This document shows positions 25,307-38,373 of a DNA stretch of 64,000 bases, piece after piece; the first letter of the stretch is position 1, and each line of letters opens with the position of its first letter. The translations under genes and the position numbers were made by a program. The stretch comes from Geosiphon pyriformis (taxonomy: Eukaryota > Glomeromycota > Glomeromycetes > Archaeosporales > Geosiphonaceae): NCBI GenBank assembly GCA_016748015.1, contig JAAOMT010000258.1:221008-285007 (forward strand), in the 5' to 3' direction. Below the pieces are notes generated by a model. The model did not search any database and was not told the origin of the DNA. It worked only from the letters and a program-made list of their open reading frames with translations.

Positions 25307-27576
25307 AATTTTTTGTTTTCTTAAATTTATAATTATAATTAAAGCAAAGAATAAAAAAGCTACATTTAATATCTTTTTTAAGATATCTAATAAAATTTTA
25401 TCCAAAAAAGTTTTCTTAATTATAAAAACAACTAGACAGAATATTTTAAAAGTTTTTTTTTTAAATAGTAATAGTAAAAAACTGTTTTTAATAACTATTA
25501 AAACATTTTTTTTATTTTTAATTGGTTCTTTATTAGTTAAGATTCTCTCAAAAAACACTTGGATTAGTTATAATATTATTTCTATTTTTACTAAAAGCCT
25601 AAAAGTTTTTAATAACAGACTAATTAACAAATTAGTTTTTTTAATTATTGTTGTTATATTTAATATTACTAATACTATTTCTGTAAAATAATTGAAAAGC
25701 CAAAAATTCCAAAAAATAAGAGCAATTATTTGTTTTTGCTATTATTATATCAAACTTTTTTGTAATTTTAGATAAAATCTTGATAAAATCTCTATTATAT
25801 TATCTAATATGTTGTCTAAAATAAACCAAAATTAATTATTGGCTGTATTGTTAAATATGGTGTTTTTTGATAGATTATTACTGATTTTAAAAGCAAAATA
25901 ACAGTTTTTTATTAGATTATCTGTTTTTAAAAACTGAATTAACCAAATAAAATTGAATTATTATTTTTTTTTGGTTTTTGGTGTTATTATTAGTAATGCT
26001 TAAAAAACTATTATTGATTGTCAAAAATTTACTAAATAAATATTTCTACTATAATGTTTAATACTACTTTTAAGATTAAATTGACTTATATTAAGACTAT
26101 TTTTTAGTTTGTACATAGTTTTTTGGATATAAAATTAATTGTAAAAAACAATATAAAGTTTTTTTGTATAAAATTTGCTTTTTATTAATCTTTAAAAGCT
26201 GTATTTTTGGTTGAGTTTAAAAGTTTTGTTTATTTAACTATTTTTAAAATTGCCAAATTTTTGGTAGTTTTTAAGTCTGGTTTTTTTTTGTTGCTATTAT
26301 ATTGTAAAATATACTTTTAGATATGTCTGCTACTAATATTAAGATAATACTTAGTGTGAATGGAAAAGTCTCTTATATTATGCTAAAATCTGCTAACATT
26401 AATAATATATAGTTGTTTATTTTAAAATTTGGATGTTGCTGTATTTGTTTTGAATTATTGGTTAGTTTTATTGAACAAAAATAGTATTAAAATTTTTTTT
26501 CTGATAAATTAAAATAAAATTATTCTGTTTTATAATAAGTTCAAAACTAAGTTGGTTAATTTTTTTCTTAGCTGTACTGTTTTTAAAATCAATAATATGA
26601 TTTTTCAAGTTGATAATTAAACTTGTTTTATTTTTTACTTACTTAATTTTGATTATTATTTTTAATTTGTTTTAATTATATTTGGCTGACAGAATAATTT
26701 AAATATTATTATTATTAAAACCAATATTTTAAAAAAATATTATATCTAATAAGAAACTTTTGAATATTGATGCTATTTTAAGTACTAAAACTTGAATTAT
26801 TTGGTTATTAATTATAAGATATTTTTATTTTTTTCTTTTAAGATTTTTAAAGCTTTTGTGTCTTGTTTTATTAATATTAAATTTTATGTCAAAATTGTTA
26901 TTTTTGTGTAATTTTTAGTTTTTAGTTTTTTAATTGGTTCTGTTTTTTTGTTAATATAATAATTAATAATTTTATGATTTTTTTTATTTAACTTCTCTAA
27001 AATCTAATTTGGCCAAGCTTTTTATATTGGTTAAATTTATTATTAAGCCAATTGATTTTTTGGTTGTTATGTTTAAATAATTTGTTAATAAAAATTTGGT
27101 TTTAAGTAATATATTTGGTTTTAAAATCAATAAAATTTTAGTATATATAAATATTTTTAGAAAAGTTGTTAGTAAATCGAAATAAAAGATAATTGTTTTA
27201 AAAACTAAATATAACTATAAAAATATTAATATAATTGGTCTTAAAATAAGTTTATTTACAGTTAATAATAATATGTTTTTTAACTTAATATTACTATGAA
27301 AATATAAATCTATTAGTATTAAGACTAATATCATAAAATAGCTAAATAACTAGTTAAATTGGTTAATAATAATACTATATTATTTGAAATTATTTAAAAA
27401 ATATTTTCTTTGAGTAAGTTTTCTTTTAAAAACATCAATATAATATAGTCTAAACTAATTTAAATAACAGATTATATATAGAAAGTACATAAACTGTATT
27501 TAACTTTAAAATACTTGGTTTGTTTCTAATATTTAAATAGCAGTTGAAACATATTTGTTAAATACATAAAAAAAAT
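25307..27576 (+). mobile_element. Gag-only non-LTR element, copy G2 (old)
   Basis: Plus-strand, about 2.27 kb, aligned end to end with G3 (42464-44750). The start matches (GTTTTCTTAAATTTAT against GTCTCCTTAATTTTAT), as do the protein segments FKISNK, TRQNIL, TWIS and KVFNN. The gag core is at 26050-26600, the Lys-rich segment at 27000-27200, and the 3' tail at 27440-27576 with its A-rich end. Most differences from G3 are C-to-T or G-to-A. It inserted into LINE H, whose RT sequence continues on both sides. Confidence 0.65.
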
Positions 27577-28560
27577 ACATGATCAAAAATTTAATAAATT
27601 TATTATATATTTTAATTTTTATTAAGCTATTTTTTAAATAAAACTAATTAACCAAATTATAAATTTTGTATATATTTTATAAAATTAATAATAATTTCTA
27701 ATTTTTTTTAAACTATTTTTTACAATTAATCTTATTATAAAGATAGAAAAAAAATAGAAGTACTTTTTAATATTAAAAAATTAAATCTGTTATAAACAGT
27801 CAATATATAATTTAACAAAATTTTTTTGAGGTTTTAATTATAGCAATTAGATAAATATTAGTTAAAATATAATTTAGGAATTATTAACACTTAAAAAATT
27901 TTTTATTAAATATAAACAGATTTTAGTACTAAATAAAAATTAAGTAAATTTAATAGTAAATTAATAATATACTTATTATATTATTTTTAAATTTTATTTA
28001 AAATACTAAATAAATTAGCAGTTTTATTATTTAACAGATCTTTAATAATAACTAATAGTTTTTTTTAATTAATAAAAATATTATTATTTGGTTCTGTTAA
28101 AAGGCAAAATACATTAGTTAAAACTTATTTTCTAATTTAATTTTTATAATAAAGTTAATTTTTGATTTAATATTATTAAAATTCAAAATTAATTTATTGT
28201 TTATAACTAAAATAATCTTGTAAATCAGCTGTTTTAACATATTTTTAAATATATAATTTTTGTTAAAAGCAAAATTTTTCATTTGTTTTTTAATAATAGT
28301 ATTAATACAATCTGATTCTAATTTACAAATTTATAATATTTAAAAACATAATAATTTTTTTTGGCTTTACAAAAAACAGATTTAACAACATTAAAACCAA
28401 AATTATTATACATTAAAACTCATATTTTCAAAGTTTTAAATAAATTCAAAATTATATACTTGTAAATAAAATACTTAAAATCAAAGCCAGAATATAATTT
28501 AAAAATGCATATAATTTTAAAAACCAAAAATTTCAAATTAAAAAAGCATAAAAAGTGAAT
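27577..28560 (-). mobile_element. LINE H, RT fragment (5' part)
   Basis: Continuation of the LINE split by G2. It aligns with LINE E at about 48840-49800: the AATTTAATAAATTTATTATATATTTTAATT opening, then the segments equivalent to the fingers/palm of RT and the linker to the endonuclease. Only traces of protein similarity survive. Confidence 0.5.
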
Positions 28561-29233
28561 GTTTTTGTATATTAAGACTTATTATATCTAGATTTAATGA
28601 AAATTTGTTTAATAACAAAAAAAACATTCTTAAAACAAATTTTGTTTATTTTGAATTTTTTTAAAAAACACAAAACTGAATTCGAAATATAGTATTGGTT
28701 TTAATAAACATATATCTTTTAAATATATGTTTAAATAAGTTTTAAAAAATTAAAAATGTAAAATTGTGTTTATAATATAAATAATTATTAATTTTTTATA
28801 ATTAAAAATGAAAATTCAAATAATTTATTAAAAAATTAAGGAATTTTGAAAAATGCAATGTATTTTTATTTTAATAAAAAAGCAAAATCTTCAATACAAA
28901 ATATTATCAAGCTTATATTATTTTTTCAATCAAGTATTTTCAAAAACAGAATTTTTTATGATCATATAACAGCTTTAATTTTTAAAAAGTAGACTTTTTT
29001 TAACACCAATTCTGGTCTTAAGAAATCTTATAGAAGGACCGAATATACTTAAAAGGAATTATTTGTGTTTACCAAGCTGAAAGACCAGAATCATAATTAA
29101 AGTAAATCCAAGATGGACATTCGAAAATCGTAAGTTTTGAGCTTTAATAAGCCTGAGAAGTCCAGACACAATGTGATTTTGGTGATCACGAAGATGTTTA
29201 AAGTAGACATTTCTTAATCGTTGTATCCTGATG
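28561..29233. other. Border between repeat tract and host island
   Basis: AT-rich to about 28980, then base composition shifts to that of the host genes. A perfect 11-bp inverted repeat (ATTCTGGTCTT at 29009-29019, its complement at 29081-29091) lies 140 bp past the end of the HIR3-like gene. No RNA or protein gene is seen. Confidence 0.5.
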
Positions 29234-32200
29234 TTAATCTATCTCTATAATAGATTGGCCCTCCCGATTAGATCTGGGTTGGGGAGATGAAGATGGTGGT
29301 GGAGGGTTGATTACATTGGCACTCATTAAACCCAAGCTAGGCTGAGCAGGCTCGGAAACTCTGTGAAGAGAAAGTACCTGAGTTTGATTTGCCGATTGAT
29401 GAGAGGATGTAGAATTTAATGTTCCTGCGTTAGTTGAAAGAGAAGATTGGTTAGGGAGCTGGGTAAAAGCTGAGGATTGTGAAGGTATTGTTTGATGGGG
29501 AACCTCGGATGAGGGAACTGTCGATGGTTGTGGTGGTTGCAATGATAAGCGAGCTCCCTGAAGAGCTTCGCTAAGCTCAGCATCTTTAAGTAATATGTTT
29601 TGAGCTTTGCGAAGTTTTGATTCTAGATTGTTAAGACAATCTATATCCCGGGTGACTTTTGCAAGTTCGATGAGAAATTTGATGTAGGAATGAACATAAA
29701 CGAAATGCCTCCCTGCCCTGGTGATGTAGGGATAAATTCAATTAATTTTAGTATTTGGATCCTTTTCGTGGGAAACAGTGATGTCAATTCTTCGGTTTAG
29801 ATCCTTAAATATTAATGGATTGAAAGCAACTGGTTCGAAACTTTTACCTTTCGAATTCTGGTTTCCACACATTCATTACTGTTTTCGAAGAAGTTTTCAG
29901 TTGGAATAAATTTTGTAGCACAGTTTTAGCTTCATGTGGATTGTGTTCGACGTGATATAACAACCAAGCATGCTATTTTAAAATAAAAGCCAAATGGATC
30001 AGCAAATAAACTAGGAGTTCCTATTTAATTTTATTTAATGCTTACCCTATATACAGGTCGGTGAAGCCATTTGGGCTTGTCATTTTTACGGATTTCGGCA
30101 AGTCTTGCAAATATCAAATCGAATGCATATCTTTTATCTTGTGAAATTCTGACTTTGTGTGACTTTAGGCTATTAGAAGAATCACCCGAGTTATTGCTTT
30201 CACCATCAAGATATTTCTTCACAATTGTGGGCTTAAACAGGAAACAAACATTGAATAAAATAACTATTAACGAAATAATAATAAGCATCGTCTAATGAAT
30301 ACCTCAATCTGACCGTGAAAAAGAAACTTTGCTAAGGTTGAAGTTAATTTGTATTCAGCATCAAAAATTCTTTCTTGTCCAGATATACCAGATCTTTCTG
30401 GTGTTCTTTCAAATGCCATCTTGTAGAGCCTCAGCACGACCTATACACATATAATTCAGTCAGTTTTTCAATTCCGAATATTTAAAAGTTAAAGCCTGTC
30501 ACAAAAGTAATGCTCATCGGAATTTACTTGCCTGAGGATCTCTTCCAAGTTTTTGCATACATTTTCCTAGCATGTAAGGAATTCTTTGGTAATAACATGA
30601 GTGTAATTATTACCTTCATTATTATGCGGTGAAAAGACACTCAAATTCAGAGGGTCTAACCTCCAATCACGACCATTCGAATTAAGCTCATTTTCTTCCA
30701 TCTTTTCGTATTTCAAAGCTTGTCCTAAACAGTATGCAGCGAAAGAGTAACAATCTTCACGTGCTGGGACAGGAAGAGAAGTGAGTCGAGGATAAAAACT
30801 GGCCATCGACATTGGCTCGGTAGTCATTGAGTATACATGGTAGCCATAATCACGCCAGAAATTTACCAACTCTGAATAGGGGATAGATTCTTGGGGCCCA
30901 AAGGGGCTTTCTTTTATTTTAGCTGCCAATGAATAACAAAGAAAGGACATCTAATTTGCAAAGATCATTGTATTGATTCTTCAGAAATAATTGATTAAAG
31001 TTATTAAACAAGTAAAGATAGTTTCTAACCTTTTGATATACCGCGATGGCAAAAAAGTTGCTTTGGATCTCTGCTGCACTCCATGTCATACTTTCAGCCG
31101 CCAAGCTCGCATAACATGTAGCTAATGAATACCATGAGGCAAACCTATGAGGATTATAATAAAGATCAAACTAGGAAGTTAAGTTTTTGGTAAATTTAGT
31201 AAATGGGGTGTATTTAAAAACATGATTAAATGAACGAAAGGCTAATAACCATACAGAGAATTGCTCTGCTGCATTTTGCAGCACAAAAACTGCCTTTGTC
31301 TGATTGGCTTTGGATCGGGTTCGATATTGATATAAAAATATTTTCCCACGTAGATAATAAAGCTGTTTTTGAATTTCTTCAAAATAAATTTTTATTAATG
31401 AATGTATTTTTAGTAAAAGCATAAAAAGCAGAGATTATACCGGGCTTATCGCTTGTCTTTGACTTTGCCAACCGATAATCAACGTATTGATGTAAGAGGG
31501 AATCTTCAAAATCAATGTCAGTTCTAAGATAGGTTTCGATCCAATTCCGATACATTTGAACGCTTACTAAAACAAATGATTCAGTACATATAGATTTATG
31601 AATATGAAGGAAGATGTGGCAGAGATATCTACCATTCTGACTCGGAGGTGGACCAACTAGTGTGGCAATTTCATCTAAAGCATCCTTTATTCCGGTTTTT
31701 AATTGGCCTGTTCTCAAAGACTTTTCAGTGATGGAAGAACCAATCATCTGAAAGATTATTTCTGCCGCTTGAGTATCAAGCTTAAGTCTTTCTGTGTGGT
31801 GTTCTTCAGGTGGATCCATATCTACCTGAAGAATATTATAAATAAGATTAAGAATGGTTTGTGTTTTACCGAGTTTATATATTTGTATCGAGACTCTGTA
31901 ACAGAACCGACATTTACCCCGAGCGTGAAACCATATAAACAATAGGAACATTGGAATGCTTGTTCCTGATATTCTGAAGGATTTAATGACGGAAGCACTG
32001 TTAAAGAAAGTTTGAGAAACGCGCCGTTGTCGGAACCACACATTTCCCGATTGCCTAGTTGTTTGTGCATGGTACTCAGGTGACCAGCTAGATTATCCTT
32101 TGATACGTTGGGTCCAATTACTGATAGAATTTTAAACAATAGAACGGCCATTCGAACGCAAAAAACATTCAAAAGTGTTCCGACAATAGATTCCCCAGTA

Positions 32201-35200
32201 CTGTTGACTAACTGCTCGTCTTGAGGAAACAATATTTCCAAAAGTAATTTGTACAATAGTCGGACAGAATTTTTAAATTTTACACGATCTTCTTGGAATA
32301 GGCCAGCTACCGAATATCAATTAGGATTAAAGTTAAATAAGCATTTCATGTAGAGAATTCAATGTATCTTCATACCAATTGATGAACAATGTGAAATCCG
32401 ATCAGATATAGCGAATAATTGTTCGTTTATCTGAAAGGAAGAAGGAATATGAGTTATACGAGACAACTCATATCATTGAAATCAGCTTATACCCACCGTA
32501 TTAATTATTGTCCAAAATTGAACTATTTGGTCATCATTTATCCCCATTGAGACTGCGTTATTCAGTAGATTGACACATTCACAAAAATATCGCACAGAAC
32601 GGGACCATTCATCTTTCGGCAAAGAATCGTCGATTTCCACCCATCTTATTTTATTTTCAATGGTTGCTTTGCTGATATGAGCATCATAGAAACTAAGAAA
32701 TCAGCGTATAATTTAGCTACAAAAAATTGAGGCATAATTTCAAATAAGGAGAAACGCTATGACTGCTTACAAATTGGGCATCACAATAACGGGTTCATCT
32801 TCCGAACAAGTGGAAGCATAAATATCAAAACTCGAGCGACATAATTCCAGGCACTTCATTGCAGCAGAGAATTGTCCTCTACAAAGTTCAATTTGTGAAC
32901 GTGACCAATGATACCTGTGCAAAAGTATCTCTATTTGTTAAAAATGTCGAATACTCGAGAAAATATTAATACAAAGTAAAATCCCTAAAGCCACATACCG
33001 CACATTAAAAACCCTGATCCATTCATCATATTCTGCTAGGCATTTGATCCAATCTAGAGCCTTAGAAAAGGATGACCCGGAATCAATTATATCACAAAGA
33101 TACATCTCTACGTTTTGAATGCTTGATATGCATTTGTCAAAAATTGTCTTTGGGGTCTGCAAAAATGATAATGATATAATGACATCCCGCTGAATCTTCA
33201 AAGTAGGATAATAATATACAGAGGTTTTTTGGAATGGGCATACCATAGGGTAATAGCTGCTACAAGCCTCATCTTCTTCAAATCCTTGTGAACCTAACTT
33301 TGGCATCTTGGAATCCCAGAGTAGCTCCATGATCCCGAGAATGGTCTATGAAAAATGTCTGTTTTAATAAAAATATTCATCAAACAAAAAACTAACATTC
33401 GTAGGAAGTGAAAAACGTTTTGGAGGATAAAGAAATGTCACTGATTAAAGGATTGAGGGGAGAGGTTGCATGGCATGTTAAACTCGAATACCTCCATCGC
33501 CTTTCGGATGTACCAAACTTTTTCGCAATAATCATTAACTGTTGATTCTGTTTCTCTCGGGGAAATAGCAGGTGAAAATCGACATGTTTCATCCAAATAT
33601 TCTACTATCTGCTCCCCTTCGAGTTTTAATAAATCTCGAACACGTTCTTTCAGCTCATCAGGCCAGCGGCGACACCATATTGGTGAAGCAAGTTTATTAT
33701 TAAACGGCGTCATGAATAAATGTATAATGAATTCTCGTATATGATTCGAAATTGGTAATTTTTTTGCATTTGCCTCTTGGCCATATACTGGTAAATTTTT
33801 TTTCGTAACTTCTTCATGAAAAAAGTTGTCAATGGGAGGTCGGTTTGTATGTGAAGAAAACATTGAAAGCCCTACATTAGATGCAGCTTTTGCTTTGCTG
33901 TCAAAAGCAAGATTTTTTATTAAATTACAACATGAAAAGGGAAATTTAAAATACAACTATCTCACCAAGAATAATTTATTGACTCTTCAACGGATGCACT
34001 GATGACGGCTTCATTGTAGCTGGTCTGAGTCCAAACCTTCTCAAAGTAGTGAAGAATGATCTCTGAATCCACGCCATCACTTTTAATAAAGTACTCGGCA
34101 TCGTAAGGTCGGAAGTCCTCCTCAATTTTAGTAGTAAACTCAACTGCGGCTAAGTCACGCTGCTTTTTAAAATCGTTTTTTTCTAATTTATGACGTACTC
34201 TCTTCGAAGATCTATCAAATTTCCTCCGATAAGTTTTCAAAATAAACGAATAAAAATCACTTCAACCTTAAATTCAAATTTATACCTTACTGTTAATGAT
34301 CCTTTTTCGTCCGTGGGTTCAATTATGACTGCTGCTTCTTTCCTTTTTCGTTTGGATGGAACATCGTCGACGTCCCTTGATTCATCGGAAGGTATGTCAG
34401 CTATGATATCAATGATCACAGGGCAGTCTCTTGGAGGAATTCCTTGTTCTGAACTATTGGTATAGAATAAAACACTTAATAAAATTATTATAAATGAGAA
34501 TTTCAAATCAACTCTCATCACCGTTTTCGGCTCTTGTTTACATCTTTATAAATTTCCAGTAAGGTTTCAGCCATTCCTTTCCAGGTGCAAGCCTTTAGTG
34601 GGAAATGTAATATTTGAGGCCTTTCATTATAGAGAACTACCACGTAAAAAATTATAAGGCAATGACACCTCAAAAATCTCGAATTATCACAAAATTAGGA
34701 ATCAAAAATAAACCTGTAGCCCTAATTCGACGCGTTATTGTTCCGTAAGACGTTGGTTTTGTTTGAGGAGAAGACCAATAATAATCACTTTAAATAAATG
34801 AAGGCGGTATGTGTTTTGAGAATATAGTGGCATTTAAAATTAACTATTTGAACTAGATACATTGAGAAAACTTACGACGACAAAAAATTTGTCACCCATG
34901 TTTGCATCAATTGAGTTTTTAATTGATTTAACATCGAATTGTTAGGCTCGGCTTTAAGCCCAATGTCGCAAAGCTCGAGGCTTGTTTCAAAAGTCCCAAG
35001 ATCCCAATGTAGCTATAGATATTTAGGACAAATATCTTTTTAGTTATTATTCTTCAAATTGAACTTTTGGCTGAAATTGACATACCCGAGCGAGCTCCTC
35101 TAAACATGCCCATTGTAATGGGGAATAAATTGACAGAGTAGTTGATCCTGGAGATGGACTATGAAGGCCTAGATTTGAAAATTTCAACGCCAAGGCTCTA

Positions 35201-36123
35201 TTATCGATCACTTCAGATCCGAATAAGGTCGCCAAATTATAAGCTGAATGCCTGTCTGTTGAGTCGATGTATAGTGCCTGATTTAAATTGGAAATAGCTA
35301 GATATAAACGGAAGCCAAGATAACTTAATTCAACCGATCCTTATACTATTGATAGCCACCTTTTTATAATAGATTACAGCGTCCTCTGCGGTTCGCTTCC
35401 TTCTGTCTCGTTGAAATTCTCGCTGAAGGATTTCTGCAAAGTTTTTAAATACTGCAAATTGTATCTGATGCTGTAGTGATGCCTGGCCCAAATAGCTTCC
35501 CTTCTCGATCTAATATGGTAACTAGAAGTCAGGTATCAATAGAATTTTGAAATAGAACAAACTCAGTGATTCTTGCCGGTTCGAGCGATTCTTGGATTAA
35601 CTCTGTTCCTATAAGTTCTTTCAGAATTCCTTTTGCAGTATCATCATTGTGAAAATTTAGGTGGTTTAATGCTAGGTTTAACTTTTCTTGACATTGACGA
35701 AGCTATCAATATGATAAGCATGACGTTATTAATGAATTGTTTGATTAACTTCGGAAACTTTGTAGGTAAATGATTAGGATCTTCAGATCAACATCCAAAA
35801 CGCCCATCCAATAAAATCTGCCGGGCCCTTGCAAGTGCCACAATGACAATGGCAAGCGCCACCGCAAAGAACCCTCTCTTCAAAAGACTTCAGTATAACT
35901 TAGTCATTTCCAAATACCTCTAAGTCCCGTAGATCCACAACCGGCGTAGGAGCGGTTGGCTCCTCATGTTGATTGAGAGCAGTGAAACGAATCTTTTCAA
36001 GTATAAGGTAAAAGTAAGTAAAAATTTCTAAACACGAGAATTCTCTGCCTTCTTGGCAGTGCACACCTTAGTTAGGTTTTTGTAGTGTTCAAAACACTTA
36101 TGCATATAATTATCCCTTACCAT
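29234..36123 (-). CDS. HIR3: HIR3/CABIN1-like histone chaperone subunit (many exons)
   Basis: Hir3/CABIN1 is the scaffold subunit of the nuclear HIR (HIRA) complex, which loads H3-H4 independently of replication and represses histone genes. The first coding exon is the ATG alone (36123-36121, donor GTAAGG). The next exon (35992-35918) gives IRFTALN, as in animal CABIN1 (MIRIAALN). Further exons with matching phases: 35702-35577 (GC donor), 35509-35360, 35277-35086, 35012-34876, 34787-34714, 34636-34522 and 34453 onward. They encode TPR-type helices (LYIDSTDRHSAYNLATLF), the TWKGMAETLLEIY segment, an acidic stretch with KRKRKE, and RVRHKLEKNDF. The rest runs in short exons (33956-33438, 33330-32938, 32256-31379, 31104-30567, 30288-30031) to a Pro/Ser/Gln-rich end and stop at 29234. 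The frame looks intact where followed. The family call rests on remembered CABIN1 features; minor exon borders are not all resolved. Confidence 0.8.
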
Positions 36124-36361
36124 TCTGATAAGTTGGAAGGTGGCGAGAATAGAAGACCTCTAAATGTCTTTCCTCGGCGATAGAACAATAATTTTTCAAC
36201 GGGCCTTTCATTAATCTATCCATCTATCAGCTACTTGATATACAACCAATGAAAAGCTTAAAAATAACCAAACTGATGATCAGTTGCGTAGTAATGATCA
36301 GGTTCAAAATCGCGAAAATAAATACCCACCTTTTCTCTCTTTCCTGAGCTAACTTCTTAAA

Positions 36362-37880
36362 ATGCGGATACCATCACCTCTACTTCCCATGTGCCTAGTA
36401 CAAAGCAAAAAGAGGATCTCGAGCGACAGAAGCAACTCCTTGATTTCCAACCTACAATACTGGGTCAGACATCAATTTCAAACGATGGGACTTAAGAACC
36501 TATTAGAACGGCAGAATGGTCTCGGAAACTGTGGTCATTCAGCGTGATAGACTTTGCCGATTTGCCTTCTATCTCTTATAATGTATCTTTCCTCCATTCT
36601 GCAAAACATGGCTCTCTTTGACGAGCATGAACTCTTACAAGAAATTCTTGCCATCAACATAGTCTTTATCTGCCGCATGCATGGAAGGAGAGCTGCCTAC
36701 CATCGAAAAGAGCGTCAGAACAATGAGAAGATAGAAAATACTTCAATCATAATTATTAATCAAAAGCAGCTCTTGAAGCTTGACGAGATTTGCTTATAAT
36801 ACTGTTGTCTACTGGAGTCGACATCGCTGCTTTATACCAAAAATTTCCATATCGATAAAGCCGTAATCCATCAAAGATAAACTTAAGCTTTAGACAGATA
36901 TTCGGACAAGAAAAGACGCTAATGAATGCGAAGACAAGAAACCCCAAAAAGCAGTAATATGGGTCAAATACATGTTTATGCGAATTGTTGTGTATCTCGG
37001 AATGTTGCTTCCGAATATTCATGGCAAAGCGACCACGAATATTATCGATAAGGCAACCGATGACATTGATTTCTAGGGAATAAGTAATTAAGCGTTATGC
37101 GAATAGGCAAGGTCTATTAGCACACTATCATTTCGATCTCGAAAAGGTCTGGGACAATTCGTACGCAGGATTTTTCGAAATTCACATGGAACCGTTTCCA
37201 TATTACTCATCTCCATAATCCGTCGATGGTTACTACACATCATTATAAGCCTAACATCAATCTGGATGGTAAACTCACTTAATATCGCAAAACTGGATAT
37301 ACGAGGCTCAAAAACAGCTCCGCGAAGTCCAAGCGGATGGCTCTGTTCATGCAGTCTATTGATCCTGGCGTCTGTACATTTTTTACATAGTACTCTCCCA
37401 CGAAGATTGGCCAACATTCTATTAGACGTATAGTTCGAGTACTTGCCGATCTCATCTCCAAAAAGGGTAGTTATTAGTATTCACCTCAAAACATAAGAAT
37501 AAAATGGCCCAGGGGCTCGATAAGACGATTTTTTGGATGCGGCGAAAAGTACCTAGGTAAAGTGAAATTCACCGGAAATCAGTCATATTCTTTACCCGCA
37601 AGCTCGATACCATTGTCATTCCTCCTTTCAAAGTGTCGGACATGATGAATCGCAAGGCAAGAAATATTACGCAAAAACTGTCCAGAAAATGTTTTGGGCG
37701 CATTATCACTTTTGACAAGGTTGAGGAATTAGGTCCGTGTTATTATCCAGAACGAAGTTTACTCATCAAGACTTGTGGTCAATGTGGCAACATCCAAAGA
37801 ATCGGAGGGTCAAAAGTCTAAACCTGCCGGAATTGTGAGATTTTGATAGAGATGAAATTGGATCTTTCTCCCGGCATTGC
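36362..37880 (+). pseudogene. Fanzor/TnpB-like RNA-guided nuclease relic
   Basis: The C-terminal half is diagnostic. At 37358 the frame reads SIDPGVCTFFT, the RuvC-I Asp motif of TnpB/Fanzor proteins (DPGVRTF type), followed by RRIVRVLADLISKKG. At 37606-37660 comes KLDTIVIPPFKVSDMMNRK, where family members have Pro-Glu-Phe; the catalytic Glu is Pro here. The zinc ribbon follows, KTCGQCGNIQRIGGSKV (37770-37820), a stop, then TCRNC (37822-37836). DRD (37845-37853), the RuvC-III motif, is reached only after a frame change. Upstream sequence to about 36362 has host-like composition and probably held the N-terminal part, but I cannot align it. It lies between the HIR3-like gene start and the membrane-protein gene. 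By family these are guide-RNA-directed DNA nucleases carried by transposons; this copy is dead. Confidence 0.75.
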
Positions 37881-38373
37881 TTGATGTGTTACAATCCACC
37901 TGGTACGCTTTTACTTGATTGGTTTTGACAGTTTGAAAAAATTATGGTATTAATTTATGAACAATTAAAATATTCATGGAGAATAAATTTTTTAAATTAA
38001 AATAAAAAGATGATTTAAAAGAATTTCAAAAGAATTATAACCATGTTAAAAAATATGCAACAAAATTGGAAATTGATATTTAAATTTAAAAACAAATAAA
38101 ATAACTAAGAACATGTTATTTTTATCCCATTATCAAAAAAATTATTTCAATTTAACTTGATGACTTTCGACAATTATATTTATTTTAAACTTCACGTTCA
38201 ATTATTGACTTGAACTCTGGCCAAGATTGTTTTATATGACCTACGTGATCCAATTGAAAGCTTTTTTTCTATAATCTACCATTACAAAAAACTCTTCCCA
38301 ATTTATTATTATCATTCGAACTCCCGAATTACAAGTTTACAATCGAGGAGGAATTAGAACCTAAATCTATAAA
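37881..38373. other. Intergenic, no gene recognised
   Basis: Moderately AT-rich DNA between the nuclease relic and the 3' end of the small membrane-protein gene. It should contain the 3' UTR of the latter. No repeat or RNA gene is visible. Confidence 0.5.

Noticed and set aside
25307-27576. Classical RIP as the proven cause of decay
   Set aside because: The direction of change fits, but I could not count contexts by eye, and some differences are transversions; only the bias is claimed.
36756-37461. Minus-strand open frames of 60-109 codons across the nuclease relic
   Set aside because: No recognisable protein; they are the complement of the Fanzor-like frame, which shows ordered motifs.
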